Under the pieces are notes generated by a model that saw only the letters and a program-made list of their open reading frames with translations, ran no database searches and was not told where the DNA came from. 64,000 nucleotides of DNA, from NCBI GenBank assembly GCA_016946835.1, contig JACVTC010000038.1:280001-344000 (forward strand). The letters are read 5' to 3'. Every line of letters begins with the position of its first letter. Position 1 is the first letter of the stretch. Source of the DNA: Neocallimastix lanati (nom. inval.) (lineage: Eukaryota > Neocallimastigomycota > Neocallimastigomycetes > Neocallimastigales > Neocallimastigaceae). Positions 11,216 through 25,170 of the stretch are shown piece after piece. The position numbers and the translations under genes were made by a program.

Positions 11216-12588
11216 TTAATCTAGCAAAAGTCTTTCACTTTCCTTTGTTTTTTCTGTATGTTGATTACTTAAATAAGATAATGAGTAGCTCAATAGAACT
11301 AATGAAACCATTATAATACTGAATAACGGGAATATAACGTTATTCATACCTTTTCCCTTATAATTATATATTATTCCTGCAATTAATACGGCTACAAAAA
11401 TAGTACCAGCTACTAAGTAGGCATATCTCCAAAAATTTGATACAGATCTCATACAATCTGGACAATAATATTTTGGGGTAAATAGACTTGGGAAGAAGAA
11501 ATAAAATCTTTGACTATGATCAAGACAACATAATTCTGATAATAAATTTATAAATAAATAAAAATAAAATCAAAATAGGAAAAAAAAAATTTTAAAAAAT
11601 AAATAAATTTAAATTAATAATCATTTTAAAATAATAAATTTCATAATAATAATAATACAATAAATAAATGAATATATATAATAAAATTATAATAAATATA
11701 TATTTATAAATATATATTCATAAAAATTTTTAAATTATTTACTTGAACATTTTTCACATTTATTAGTTGCTATCCATTCACACTTTTTATAAGTACAAAG
11801 TTGGAATCTTGGTGTTGGTTTTTGAGATGGATATCTATTGTTACCAGCTAATGATTTATAATTCAAAAAAATGTACATATATATATATATATTTATATAT
11901 AATAAAATGAATTTTATTTATTAATAATATAAACATAAAAAAAAATATTGATCTATATATTTATACTTTATAATAAAAATTAAATATTATTTAACTTACA
12001 TCTTATATTATTATTATCAGATTTTATCTTTTTAGTTGATCTTACAGCGGCTGGCACTTTAATTCTTTATAAGAAATAAAAAATTATATAAAAATAAAAA
12101 TTTATATTTAACATATATAACATTTATATATTATAAAAATTATTTTACATTTTTATTATTATTTTATATATAAATAAATATATATTTTTATTTTTTTTAT
12201 TTTTCAATACTTACGAAGGACTTGAATATACAATAGCATCGTTATTCATTACATTATTTAAAGATTTTGAATTATTTTGTTGCAAAAGTTTTTCTTGTTC
12301 AGCTAATTCTTGTGCCTTCTTTCTTCTTTGTTGTTGTAAAAGACGGATTCTACAAGAAACTGAACGTTGAGGTGTAATAACTTCATCCAATGGAACCGTA
12401 GATTCTAAAACTGGAATTTTTGATGGTGGTTCATCTGGTGGTAAAAAATTTCTTTCAGGATCAATAGCTGCATGATATTTAATCCAATCTTCGACAGAAT
12501 TTGGAATTACTCTTGGATCAGGACTGTTTATACATATATATAATAAAGAAATTTTTTAAAATATTTTTTAATTTAAAAATAATTCAAA

Positions 12589-12619
<31 letters not shown>

Positions 12620-13500
12620 TTATAATAAAAAACTTACACTGTAACAGGAACTTCATTCACAGGAAGATTATAAGTACTTGGATCAACGATGACAACAATT
12701 TGTTTTTCTTTTTCCTCCTCAAAATCGGAATCATCCTTTCCAATAGCAAGAGGAGGAACAGGAGGAGAGGAAGTACCTCTATTCATTGATCCATTCAATG
12801 AAGTAGTCACTGGTATATCCATTGTATTCATGGTATTTAATATTTTCATATTATGACTACTAGTATTTATATTAAAACTATTATTGAAATTGTTATAAAT
12901 ATTATTATTGATATTTGATATTGGAGCTGCTGCTGTAGCTATTGGTTTTAATATATTAGGAGAGGATGTCGTTTGAAAAGCTTGTGCGTTATTATTATTA
13001 AAACTATTATTAAAGCTAGTATTAAGATTTATACTAGCCTGATGTAATTGATTCATACTAGTATTCATGGTATTGATATTATTATTTCCTAATAAATTTC
13101 TAGTAGAATTATTATTTAAACTGAAGCTATTATTCAAATTTGAAGTGTTACTCATTAATACAGAATTATTATTAATATTATTATTATTATTACTTATAAA
13201 ACTATTATTAATAAGAAGGTTGTTATTCGCTGTCGTATTATTAAGTGAATTAATAATTAGGCTGTTATTAAAAGATAGATTATTTGAATTATTTGAAAGA
13301 TTATTGGTATTATAATTTAAAGAAGTATTATAATTAAAAGAATTATTTTGAGTATCATCAAATGGACGTCGAATACTTTTATTTTCTGGTGAAGTTAAAT
13401 GAGTGTACGTATCGTTTGACGTTTCAGTATTATTCTCCTTTGTATTACTAACCAATAATAAATTTTTACTTGAATTTATTGAATGTGTTGTTTGTTGCAT
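11216..13500 (-). CDS. Unrecognised zinc-binding, two-TM membrane protein
   Basis: Function unknown. Five exons on the minus strand (13500-12638, 12523-12215, 12064-12000, 11847-11743, 11535-11216), mostly with GTAAGT-type donors and consistent phases, encode about 553 aa. Residues 1-260 are Asn/Ser-rich low complexity. About 287-400 is a conserved-looking segment (PDPRVIPNSVEDWIKYHAA...) ending in a QQQRRKKAQELAEQEKLLQQ-type coiled coil. Residues 430-475 form a Cys/His cluster: C430, C435, C443, C446, C450, C451, H454, C472, C475. The spacing C-x2-C...CC-x2-H...C-x2-C is reminiscent of treble-clef/AN1- or B-box-like fingers without matching one. Two hydrophobic helices follow (about 486-506 and 514-536), then a short charged tail. 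No signal peptide is seen, so the Asn-rich part and zinc finger are probably cytosolic with a C-terminal membrane hairpin. Exon model confident, function not assigned. Confidence 0.8.
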
Positions 13501-15786
13501 ATTTGATATATTAATATTTTTGTAATATTTTTATTTTTATTTTTTTTTTTTAATTTTTTTTTTAAGAAAATGAAAAAATTTAAAAAAAAAAAATGAATGA
13601 ATGAATGAAATTTGATAAAATATTTTTTATTTATTTCTATAAATTATTATATTTTCTCTTTTATTTAATATTTACTTCAATTCAACCTTAGTCTTAATAT
13701 TGTTATATATATGAATAATTTTTATCAATAAAATATATCATTAAAATATTAAGTATATATTTCAAAAATAGTGATACTTTTATATTGATAATTATTTTAT
13801 AGTGATACTTTTTTTTTATTCAACACTTATAAGTTTCGAAATTAAGATTGTTTGAAATCTTTAATTTATATATCATAATATATATATTAAATTTCCCTTT
13901 TCTTTCCTGTTCCCTCTTTCCGGTTTTTTTTTTTATCTTCTTCTAAAATAAATATTTTACTTATTTATTATTTTATATTTGAATTTCCTTTTTTTTATAA
14001 AAGATTAAAATATTATATTTTATTCAATCATTTAAAAATAATAAACAATTAACAATGATATTGAGGATATTATTTAATTCCTCTTTATAGAATTATTTAA
14101 ATTAATATACTTTTTTTTTTTATTTTTATTTATTTTTGTTGTTTTTTATTTTTATATTGTTATATATCTTAAATTATAATACTATTATATGTTTTCTAGT
14201 AATATAAAAATAATTTATGATAAAATAATTATAATATAAAGTTGTATAAATAAATAATATAACGTATATGATATTATATAAATGATGATATTGAATTATC
14301 AATGATTGATATATTGTCTCTTGTATTATTTATTACTTATATTTTTACTATTTTTTAATTGAATATATTTAACAATTAAATAATTAACAACATAGTATAA
14401 ACATGATATACTAATTTATTTTTACAATATTATTACTTAATAATGTTTTATAAAATATCTATTTTAATTTTTTTTAAAAAAAAAATAAATAAAAAAAAAA
14501 AACAATGTACTATATTTTTTTTTTGTTATTCTAATGAATAAAACTCTAATTTAAAATAACATTATTAATAAATCTTTAAATTATTTAAGATTTACCAAAA
14601 TTTACATTCAAATCTATTTTATTATTATTAAATTATTTTTTTTTCAAATATATTTTTATTTTTTAATTTACAATTTATTATTATAATCTTTTTTTTATTA
14701 TTATTATTATTATTTATATAATAATAATAAAAACATATAATATATAAATAAAAAAAAAAAATAAAATTAAAATAAAATTAATAATAGATGAAAATAATAA
14801 AATGTAAAAAAGAATATATATATATATAATTATAAAATAAAAATTATAGATATTAAATAATAATAAACCTTTATTTAAAATTTTAAAAAAAAAAAATTAA
14901 AATGCAAAAATTCTTTCATTAGAGAAAAAAGTTCAATTCTTAACATTTTTAAGGTATATTAAAAAAATAAATAATTAATTAAATGATTAAATAAATAATA
15001 AAATGATTAAATAAATAATTAAATTTTTAAAATATACCAAATGATTTGTTATATTGAAATACAATTCTAATATATTAAAAATATATTTTTAATTAAATTC
15101 CTTTTCTTTCAATTTTATACAAATAATACTTATATAAACTATATATAATATATAAATATAAAATATATATAACATATATATTATATAAATAAGTACAATT
15201 AAAAAAATTTTGAATTGAAATTTCGGTACGACTAAAACAAATTAAAATAAATAAAAAAACAAATGTAATTTATTACAATATAAATATTATATTTAATGGT
15301 ATAATAAAGTAAATAGAAAATAATATATTATTTATACAAAATCTTTTTTATTATTTAATAGAATATTCAATATATATAATATAATATATTTTAATATAAT
15401 ATAACTTTTTTTTTTATTTATTTTATTTTTTTTTAAAAAAAATTTTTTTGAATTGATTTAAATTAATATTCTTTATTGTAACAGTCTTAAAATAAGAACA
15501 AATTTTAATATATTAGTCACATAACATCAATGTATTAAATAGATTAAATTTTAAGTTTATTGATTACTAAAATATTTTAAGGGTTATATTCTATACTGTA
15601 TATTAAAATATATTGTGATATGTGGTAGTATTGAATTAATCAAATATTAACTTACAATTAATAAAAAATCAATTTAATAGTAATCGCAATATATATATCT
15701 ATTAATTAGAGAAAAAGGTAGAACGAAGTTCATGAATGATGTATTTAAATTATAATTATAATAATGATATATAAAACAATTGAATA
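13501..15786. other. AT-rich intergenic, no gene seen
   Basis: Upstream flank of the minus-strand zinc-finger gene. Only A/T tracts and short frames; an (ATGA)n run lies near 13592-13609. No conserved protein signal or RNA gene was recognised on either strand. Confidence 0.5.
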
Positions 15787-16040
15787 ATAAATAAATAATA
15801 AATAATATATAATTAAATAATAATAAATAATAAATAATAAATAATAAATAATAAATAATAAATAATAAATAATAAATAATAAATAATAAATAATAAATAA
15901 TTAAATAATAAATAATAATAATAAATAATAAATAATAAATAATAATTAATAATTAATAATAAATAATAAATAATAAATAATAAATAATAAATAATAATTA
16001 ATAAAAAATAAATAATAAATAATAAATAAAAAAAAAAAAA
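15787..16040. repeat. TAAATAA heptamer array
   Basis: Near-perfect tandem copies of a 7-bp unit (TAAATAA) on the plus strand, cleanest at 15811-15902 and then mixed with ATAATTAATAA variants, ending in an A tract at 16029-16040. The minus-strand reading frame through it is only Ile/Leu/Tyr low complexity. Confidence 0.85.
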
Positions 16041-17499
16041 CTTTAAATATTTAATTAATAGATAAATAATTAATAATTTACTATATTGCATTTTATCCTT
16101 TTAATAAAGAATAATTTGTGATTATTTAATCTTCCTTTTATTGTATAAAAATTTATAAAAACTTTATGACTAGTACTTCTTTTATCTGTTTACCTTTTAT
16201 TCATTTACTGTATATTATTAATAAAACTTTAACCTCCTAAAATCCACTCCTCTAAAAGAAATAATAATAATTGTAAATTTAGTATATATTAATTGATTCT
16301 CTTATTTATTTAATTCATAAGACGATAGTTTCCATTATAATAAAATATACCTTAATTCAATAAATTTATATGAATATAATGCCATAAAATTTTATCATAT
16401 AAGTACACAACAATATATATAATTGATAAAAAATGTACTTTTTTATTTGTTAAATATATCCATTGTAATAATATTAACATCTATAATAATTTGAAATAAA
16501 AAATACAAATAATAATTATTATTAAATAATGAATTATTAAATAAATAATAAGAGTTATTTATAAAACAGATATCATTAATAATTGTGGTAAAAACTGTTA
16601 TAGATTTAATTAGATTAATAAAAAATTAATAATAATCTGATAATATTATAACATAATAAATAATAATACAAAAAAAGGTGAATAAAAATTTATATGAATA
16701 ATAATAAAAACTATTTATTATTTATTATTTATTATCTACTATTTATTTATTATTATTTATTATCTACTATTTATTTATTATTATTTATTTATTATTTTTA
16801 TTATTTATTATTTATTATTTATTTATTATTAATTATTTTTTATTATTAATTATTTATCATTTATTTATTATTTATTTATTAATTATTTATCATTTATTTA
16901 TTATTTTATAAAATAAGTTCTTAATCCTAAGTACGCAAAACCTTATAACGAACTTTCAACTTCATTTATATGGAAAACTCAAAGTAGGGAGAAAATACCA
17001 CATATAAATTAAGAACTCTGTCTATTAGTCTCATAATTATAAAAACCAGGATAAAAAACTAGAAAAAATTATTAAGAATAAACAAAATTTCAAAAAAGTT
17101 CAATTGAAAAATAATTTTTAATATAAATTTTTTTTAAACTTTTATTAAATTTACTTGTAACTAACTTTAATTATTTTTTTTTTTAAAAAAAAATTTGAGA
17201 AAATAAAATTTTATTATTTATAAAGTTAAACAAATATAATTAATTTATTTGCTGTTTTTTATTGAATAATACAATGGTTGCACAAAATCTTAAACTCTTC
17301 TAATTATAGTATTTAATATATAACTAATAATAATAATTAATATATTGTTAATCTAAAGTAGATTAAAATTAAAGAATACAATTCAATGATTTGTACTACC
17401 TAAATTTTTAATACTAATTTAATTTTAAAAAAAAAATATTTTTTTAAAAAAAAAAAGCTTGTGAAATAAATAATTCCATTATTAAAACTTCCTTGAATA
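16041..17499. other. AT-rich spacer with complementary heptamer array
   Basis: About 16706-16910 holds the reverse complement of the heptamer (TTATTTA on the plus strand) plus ATCTACTATTTATTTATT variants. 16917-17020 is a slightly richer island whose plus frame reads VLNPKYAKPYNELSTSFIWK before a stop. It might be a decayed exon and is too short to name. The remainder shows nothing. Confidence 0.4.
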
Positions 17500-18775
17500 A
17501 ATAATAAATACTAAATATTAATAAATTGAATAATAAATAATAAATATTTAAAAAATAAAAATTAATAATATTAAATAATAAATATTAAATAATGATAAAT
17601 AATAAATAATAAATAAAGAAATAATAAATAATAAATAATTAAATAATAAAAAATAAATAATAGAATAATTAATAAATAATAAATAATTACATAATGAATA
17701 ATTGAATAATTGAACAATAAATAATTAAATAATAAATAATTAAATAATTAAATAATAAATAATTAAAAAATAAAAATTAATAATAAATGTTAAATATTAA
17801 ATAATTAAATAATAAATAATAAAGAATAAAGAAATAATAAATAATTAAATAATAAAAAATATAATAGAATAATTATATAATAAATAATAAATGATAAATA
17901 ATAAAGAAATAAACAAATAAACAAATAATAGTTATTAAATAATAATTATTAAATAATAAATAATTAAATAATTAAATGATTGAATAATTAAATAATCAAA
18001 TAATTAAAAAATAAAAATTAATAATAAATAATATTAAATAATTAAATAATAAATAATAATAAATAATAAATAATAAATAAAGAAATAATAAATAAAGAAA
18101 TAATAAATAATTAAATAATAAATAATAAATAATATTTGAATAATAAATAATTGAACAATAAATAATAAATAATAATTATTAAATAATAATTATTAAATAA
18201 TAAATAACAAAGAAATAATAAATATTAAATAATAAATAATAAATAAAGAAATAATAGATATTAAATAATAAATAATAAATAAAGAAATATTAAATATTAA
18301 ATAATAAATAATAAATAATAAATAAAGAAATAATAAATAATAAATAATAAATAAAGAAATAATAAATAATAAATAATAAATAAAGAAATAATAAATAATA
18401 AATAATAAATAATAAATAAAGAAATATTAAATATTAAATATTTAAAAAAATATTAAATAAATAAAGAAATAATAAATAATAAATAATTAAATAATAAAAA
18501 ATAAATAATAGAATAATTAATAAATAATAAATAATTACATAATGAATAATTGAATAATTGAACAATAAATAATTAAATAATAAATAATTAAATAATTAAA
18601 TAAAAATAATAAATATTAAATAATAAATAATAAATAAAGAAATATTAAATATTAAATAATAATAAATAATAAAGAAATATTAAATATTAAATAATAAATA
18701 AAGAAATAATAAATAATAAATAAAGAAATACTAAATATTAAATATTTAAAAAAATATTAAATATAAAAAAAAAAA
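17500..18775. repeat. Long degenerate AATAAAT/AAAGAAATAAT array
   Basis: About 1.3 kb built from shuffled AT words (AATAAATAAT, ATTAAATAAT, AAAGAAATAAT) containing almost no C. It includes a ~147-bp near-identical direct repeat (about 17610-17757 and 18457-18604) sharing rare-base landmarks TAGAATAATTAA, TTACATAATGAATAATTG and TTGAACAATAAATAA. No coding potential. Confidence 0.85.
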
Positions 18776-19494
18776 TTTATAAAGTTTATACATATTAATT
18801 ATAATTAAAAATAAAAAATACTATTGAAAAAAAATAAAAAATAAAATAATACTATATATAATAAATTAAAATGTAAAACAAAAATGCAATAATTATTAAA
18901 AAAAAAAAAAAAAAACCTTAATATGAAAACTAATTTATTCATCAGTACAATTGTATATAAAATTTAAATTTATTAGATTATATTTATTAACAATATATCA
19001 TAATATTATAAATAATTATTTAAATAAGTAAATAAGTTATTTACTTTTTTAATGTTTACCTAATAATATAATATCTAATGACTATTTCATTTTTCAGATT
19101 ATAATAAAATATTGTTAATAATTTAATAATAGAATATGAAGTATAAATAAATTAAGACAACTTAATCATTTGATAGTCTGTTAGAACAATATTAAAAGCT
19201 ATAAAGATCTTAATTTGATTCCTTGATATGTTTTTTTTATCCTTCATATATTAAAGCTGTTATCTTTATTTTTAGCTAAAGCGGTTTTTTAGGTCAGTTA
19301 CTTTCCCAAAAAAGTGGAAAAAGTAATATTAAAAACTTGGATTAATAAAGTTGAAAACACGATGGAGAATAGAAGGATAGGAATTACATCAGGAGAAGTT
19401 TCTTCAATTTTTCAACCATTATTGGATCATTATTATTATCATTATTATAACTTATTATTATTACTATAATTATTATATATTATATATAATTATT
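18776..19494. other. Spacer with a small open island
   Basis: Mostly AT-rich. About 19288-19440 is less extreme in composition, and one plus frame stays open: SYFPKKVEKVILKTWI... to SSIFQPLLDHY (about 48 codons before it enters ATT repeats). This looks like a broken exon or transposon remnant. It was not recognised and has no visible start. Confidence 0.35.
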
Positions 19495-19735
19495 TATTAT
19501 ATATTATTTATTATTTATTATTATTTATTTATTCAATTATTTATTATTTATTATTTATTATTTATTATTTATTATTTATTATTTATTATTTATTATTTAT
19601 TATTTATTATTTATTATTTATTATTTATTATTTATTATTTATTATTTATTATTTATTATTTATTATTTATTATTTCTTAATTTATTATTTATTATTTAAT
19701 ATTTATTTATATTTATCACAAATTTATATATAGTT
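19495..19735. repeat. TTATTTA heptamer array, inverted relative to 17500-18775
   Basis: Long clean run of the 7-bp unit TTATTTA, best at 19540-19670. It is the complement of the TAAATAA arrays upstream, so the two blocks form opposing repeats about 0.7 kb apart. Confidence 0.85.
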
Positions 19736-22700
19736 CGTTATATATATATATATTTTTTTTTCTTTTTTTATTTATTTAGAAAAAACTAATATTAATTGTC
19801 ATATCAATCTTTAATAATTACAATACATATGAAATAATAAGCATTATAACAAATTTCAATAATAATTACAATATTAATAATAATAATATAATAATATAAT
19901 AATATAATAATATAATAATATTTAAAAAAAATAATGAAATTAATATAAACAAATTTAATTATTTTCCATCATTATTATAAAATCATATACTAAAAAAATA
20001 TAACTTTCAATAATTTTTGTAGCACTGATTAAACTGTCTTTTGAAAATCTTTAAGATAATAATTTATTTTTTTATAGTAGATTTAAAAATGTTAATATAT
20101 TTATATAATAAGTATTTTTATTTTTAATATTTAGTATTATTAACCAAATAATGAAGCCTAAACAATGAATAATAAATAAAAAAGTTTTTTTTTTTTTTTA
20201 TTTTTTTCTTATTAATATTATCCTTTTTCAATTTTTGTTTACTTTTAATTATTTCTATTTAAGGCATTATTTATTTATTTATTCTTTTATTTATTTAATT
20301 TAATATTTAAAATGACAAAGCTCCATATATAATTATTTTATATATACATATAATTATTTTTTTTTTTTAATTAAAAATAAAATGATATTTTTTATTGTTC
20401 TATTCAGAATAAATATAATAATAAAAAATAAAAACTAATTAATTTATTAATAATTTCAATAAAAAAGCATTCCCTAAATATATTATTAATAATTTTTAAC
20501 TTATAATTTATAATATTAATAATTACTAAGTAAAAAAAAAAAAAAAAAAGTATAAATGAATATAAAACATAAAATATAATTAACAAAATATTAACATTAT
20601 TCTCTTAATTATTAGTATATATACTTTTTAACTTTTTTATTTTTTTTATTTTCTCAAATTATTTAATAATAAAAATTAATTATTTTATTTTATTTTTTAA
20701 TATTTCTTCTTTTAATAAGATACAGGTTTAAAGTTTGTCTGATATTAGTTGTTTGTTGTGGCTGGGATAATATGATAAAGTCTAAAAAAAAAAAAAAAAT
20801 AAGATACAGGAATAATATTAGGAGAATTAATGAAAAAAATAGCTTTGAATTATTACAACATACACCAATAATACTGACCATTAATATATTGTTAAATATT
20901 GGTAATAAAATAAAAACTTTTTTTATTTTATTTTATTTTATTTTTTTTTTTTGTTTAAATAATAACACAATTATGTATTAATAAAGCAATACTACAAGGA
21001 AATATACATTAATGTAAAATATGTCTGGTTATAAAATTTTTATTAGATTTATTCTAAAAATCCAAAAAATAAAATAAAATAGAAAAAGAAAAAAAAAATT
21101 ATCTTTATGTATTCATTTTGAAATATCTTTTATAATGAAAAAATTTTCTGTACTTTTAATGTAGTTTTAAAATGAAAATATATCAGATATATTAAGATTT
21201 GGATATGTAAGGTTTATGTAATAAAAGATTATCTTGTCCAAAAAAAAAAAGCATCTATATCTATGTCCCTAAATTTATTATATACTAGTAAATGTTTTTT
21301 ATATTAAATATATTTTCTTCCATATGAATAAATTATTTCCTTCTATACTTGTCACTATTTTAAAGAGTACTAATAACTAACAAACAAACAATATATATAT
21401 ATATATAGTATTGATGGTAATATTACATTAGTTTTATCAATAAAACCAAAAATTCTTTCATAACAATAATATAAAACTTTTTTTTTTTTTTTTTTAAATT
21501 CTGGTATTCAAATATAAAAAATTGAACTGACTGCTTTTTTTTTTTTTTTTTATACTATTATTTATATTTTATATATACTTTAATTTTATGTTTCATTACT
21601 TTTTTTTTTTTATTTGAGAAATATTTTACCTTAAAAAAAAAAACATAAAATTAAAGTATATATAAAATATAAATAATAGTAATAATAATAATAAACTTAT
21701 TCATTGATTTTCATTTTTATATTTCTGATTATATATATATGTTTTACTTTTTTTTTTTATTTGAAAATGATATATATAAGATCTTGAACATCTTCTATTT
21801 TAATTTATCATTTAAATTTATTATCAATTTAACTATCTTTAAAAAATTTTTTATTTATTGATTATATTCTTTGTTCATGAACTGAGCTTAAGAATTCTTG
21901 AACTATTTTTAGCTATCTATTACACACATATATATATATAGTTCGGTGATATTCTATAATGAAATATGGAAGTAAAAATAAATTATTAAAGAGAAATTTA
22001 ACATAATAATTCATTTTCTCTAAAAAAAAAAAATTATTCAATCATTGTTGCAAATAAAACCATAATTTCAGAAAAAGTTCTTTTTTAAAATGTAAAGATT
22101 TTTATGACAAAGACAAAGTATTCATATCATTATTACTTTGGCTTTTTTAAAAAAAAAATTATCACAAATACTTATTCTGGTTTTGATGAATGTAAAATTA
22201 TCATTTAATAAGATAAAAAGATCTAATCATGTAAAATTAATAAAATCAATTATAGCTAACATCATTATACTTATTTTGTTATATTTTCATAAATATAACA
22301 AATAACATTCTGTCATAACTTCTAATCAAAACTTATTTTATTTAAAAAAAAAATAATAAAAATAAAATAAAAAATGTAGAAAAAAATAAAATAAAATATG
22401 TAGAACTTGACCTTTGTCGAACTTCCATTTTCGGATTATAATTTTTTTAACAGTCCTATCTGCTTTTTCAATTTCAAATAGAAATAACCATATTCCTAAT
22501 TAAATACTCTGGTTAATATAACCTTAATTCATTCCAACACTATAACTATAAAGCCAAACAATACATAAAATAAAACAATCCAATTTCACATATAATATTT
22601 CTAGTCAAAATATTTATTTATTATAGTATATAATTATTCATTATATTAATATTAATATTAAATATTATAAATAATAAATAATAAATGTTAATAAGAGGCT

Positions 22701-24305
22701 TTTTTCAATTTCCAATCAAATAAAGTATATATATTTATTATTTATGATTTGAACAATTATTTGATTTTTTAATTTTATTGGCTATGAAATTTCAATATAA
22801 TGACGTTTTTTAATTATTTTATTGGTTATATTATATAAAAAATATATATATTATAATTATACTATACTTTATATGATCAATATATTAATTTTTATATTTA
22901 AAATTGTAAAAATAATACATATATGATCTCTATAATAAATAATTAAAAATAATATATAATATTTAATTAAATCAGTCTTTTGAATTAAAATAATATATTC
23001 AATTAATATATTGTGGATTATACTATTAATTTAATTGTTTTTATCAAAAAAAAAAAAATTGAAAATAAATGAAATCCATTCATTATTTATAAAATAATGG
23101 TTACTGATAAATAATTAATATTAATATTCCAATTATAATTATATAATAAAATATTATAATAAATATATATTATATCATTTTTTAATTATTATATTCTAAC
23201 CCTTCATTAATATAAGTAATATCATTGTATTGAAAAATTTTAATATTTACTATTATTTAGTCATCATCATTCTTTAGCAAATGAAATTTTGCTAATAAAT
23301 CATTTTTATTTAATCCATAAAATTGTATATATAAACTTTTAAAATAATTAAAATTTATCAAAATTAAATGTATGTATAATAATAATTTAAATAAAAATAC
23401 TTTAAAATTATTAATTAATTAATTATAGATAAATAAGTAAATAAATATATAATAAAGAATTTTTATTTTATTTTAACAGTTAGTTTCTATTTAAATTTTA
23501 AAAATGAATTAAAAAGTATTTAATTTATATATTATAATATATTTTAATATATTATAGATTTATTTTATTGAAAATTTTGATTTATTAAAAAATAGAAAAA
23601 AAAAAATATACAAAAAAAAAAATTACTTTTTTTAAAAGTTTTTATTTTTTTCAAGTTAAATAAACTAACTTAAAGAAAAATATAAATTTTAATCAAAAAA
23701 AATAAAATATTATATTTGGTAAGCAAAAATGAAATAATAAATAAGAAAATAATATATGTTATTGTTATTAAAAAGAAAAATAAAAAAAGTTATAATATAA
23801 TCGTTAAATCAAAATAATGAATGTGTTTAGTTTTTATTTCTGTTTATTAATTAATTATTTATTAATTAATTAATAAACAAGTAAATAAAAAGCAAATATA
23901 TAAATAATAATATTTAATTTATTAACAGTAAATAAAAAAAAGGATCAAGAATTGTAATAGATTTAAAATAAATATATATATTTACATAAGGAACTAATAA
24001 AAATAATAATCTCTAACACAATAAAAATAATAAATTATTGAAAAATAATCAAACATAAATTTACTTTCAGTGTATTCTAAATCATTATTTAAAATATAAA
24101 AGATATGAAAATTTATTGAAGTTGTGGAAACAGATAATTTGAAAAATGAATTCAATTAAATTTTAATAATTAATAAAGGCCTATTAATTTTTTATTTAAT
24201 ATTAATGTTTTATATAAGATAAAAATTAAAATGAATATGATATTAATTATTAAATTAATATTACTTATTATATAAATTATAGATTTAAATTAACAATAAA
24301 AGAAA
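19736..24305. other. Gene-poor AT-rich stretch
   Basis: 4.5 kb with no supported gene. It contains ATAATATAATA repeats near 19880-19920, a T/A-rich island at 20700-20990 (the two short opposite frames there are low complexity), a perfect hairpin (listed separately) and several mildly richer patches (for example 22080-22200 and 22400-22560) without readable coding sequence. The last ~60 bases are the presumed promoter/leader of the V-ATPase gene. Confidence 0.45.
21554..21680. repeat. Perfect 40-bp inverted repeat (hairpin)
   Basis: Arms 21554-21593 and 21641-21680 are exact reverse complements (outer end ACTATTATTTATATTTTATA...), with a 47-bp spacer. Imperfect complementarity of T and A tracts continues into the loop. 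No flanking gene uses it as a terminator. Confidence 0.9.
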
Positions 24306-25170
24306 ATGGCAACCAAAGGAGCTTTAAACGACACTCAAGTCAAGGATGAAATGGAAAAGATGGTAAATAAAAAAATAAAAATAAATATGGAAAAAATTCT
24401 ATACTTTATTAAGAATACATGTTAATGCATTATAAAATATATTGAAAACAAATTAGGTTTCTTTCATCAAACAAGAAGCCCAAGAAAAGGCCCGTGAAAT
24501 TAAGATTAAGGCCGATGAAGAATTCAACATTGAAAAGGCTAAGATCGTTCGTCAAGAAACCATTGCCATTGAAGCTTTCTACCAAAAGAAGGCTAAGCAA
24601 GCTGAAATTCAAAAGAAGATGTAAATATTTATGTTATGATTGTTATTAAATAAAAAATAGGAATTTATAGGAGATACTAATAATTATTTTTATATATTAA
24701 GTGCTGAATCTAACCGTAACAACAAGACTAGACTTCAAGTTCTTCAAGCTCGTCAACAATACCTTAACAAGATTAACGATGAAGCTTTAAAGAGTCTTGT
24801 AGATTTCTCAAACAACGATCCAAAGTACTACGATACTCTTAAGAATATTGTTTTACAATCTTTCTACCAATTAATGGAAGAAGATATTACTATCACTTGC
24901 CGTGAAAAGGATGTTAACGCTGTTAAGAAGGCTGTTGATGAAGTTGCTCCAATCTATAAGGAAAAGACTGGAAAGGTTGCTACTGTCAAGTACTCTCCAA
25001 ACTACCTTCCAGCCACTTCTGCTGGTGGTATCATCATGGCTGGTTTCGGTGACCGTATTGTTATTAACAACACCTTAGAAAACAGACTCGAAATTGCTAG
25101 TGATGAATTATTACCAGCTATTAAGATTATGCTTTACGGTGCTTCTGAATCTAGAAAGTTCTACAACTAG
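24306..25170 (+). CDS. VMA4: V-type proton ATPase subunit E
   Basis: Peripheral-stalk subunit E of the vacuolar H+-ATPase (V1 sector), which with subunit G holds the catalytic hexamer static while protons are pumped into vacuoles and endosomes. Three exons (24306-24362, 24457-24620, 24702-25170) with GTAAAT/GTAAAT donors and TTAG/TAAG acceptors give 229 aa, the usual size. The N-terminal half is a charged helix (EMEKMVSFIKQEAQEKAREI, KADEEFNIEKAKIVRQE, YQKKAKQAEIQKK). The C-terminal globular domain shows NNKTRLQVLQARQ, the CREKDVNAVKKAVDE block, GGIIMAGFGDRIVINNTLENRLE and LLPAIKIMLYG, all family hallmarks. Codons are richer in C and G than the flanking DNA, as expected of a highly expressed gene. 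The first ATG is in an A-rich context. Identification is very secure. Confidence 0.97.

Noticed and set aside
12634-13315. Plus-strand Leu-rich ORF opposite the zinc-finger gene
   Set aside because: Antisense of Asn codons (AAT/AAC to ATT/GTT) in the real minus-strand exon.
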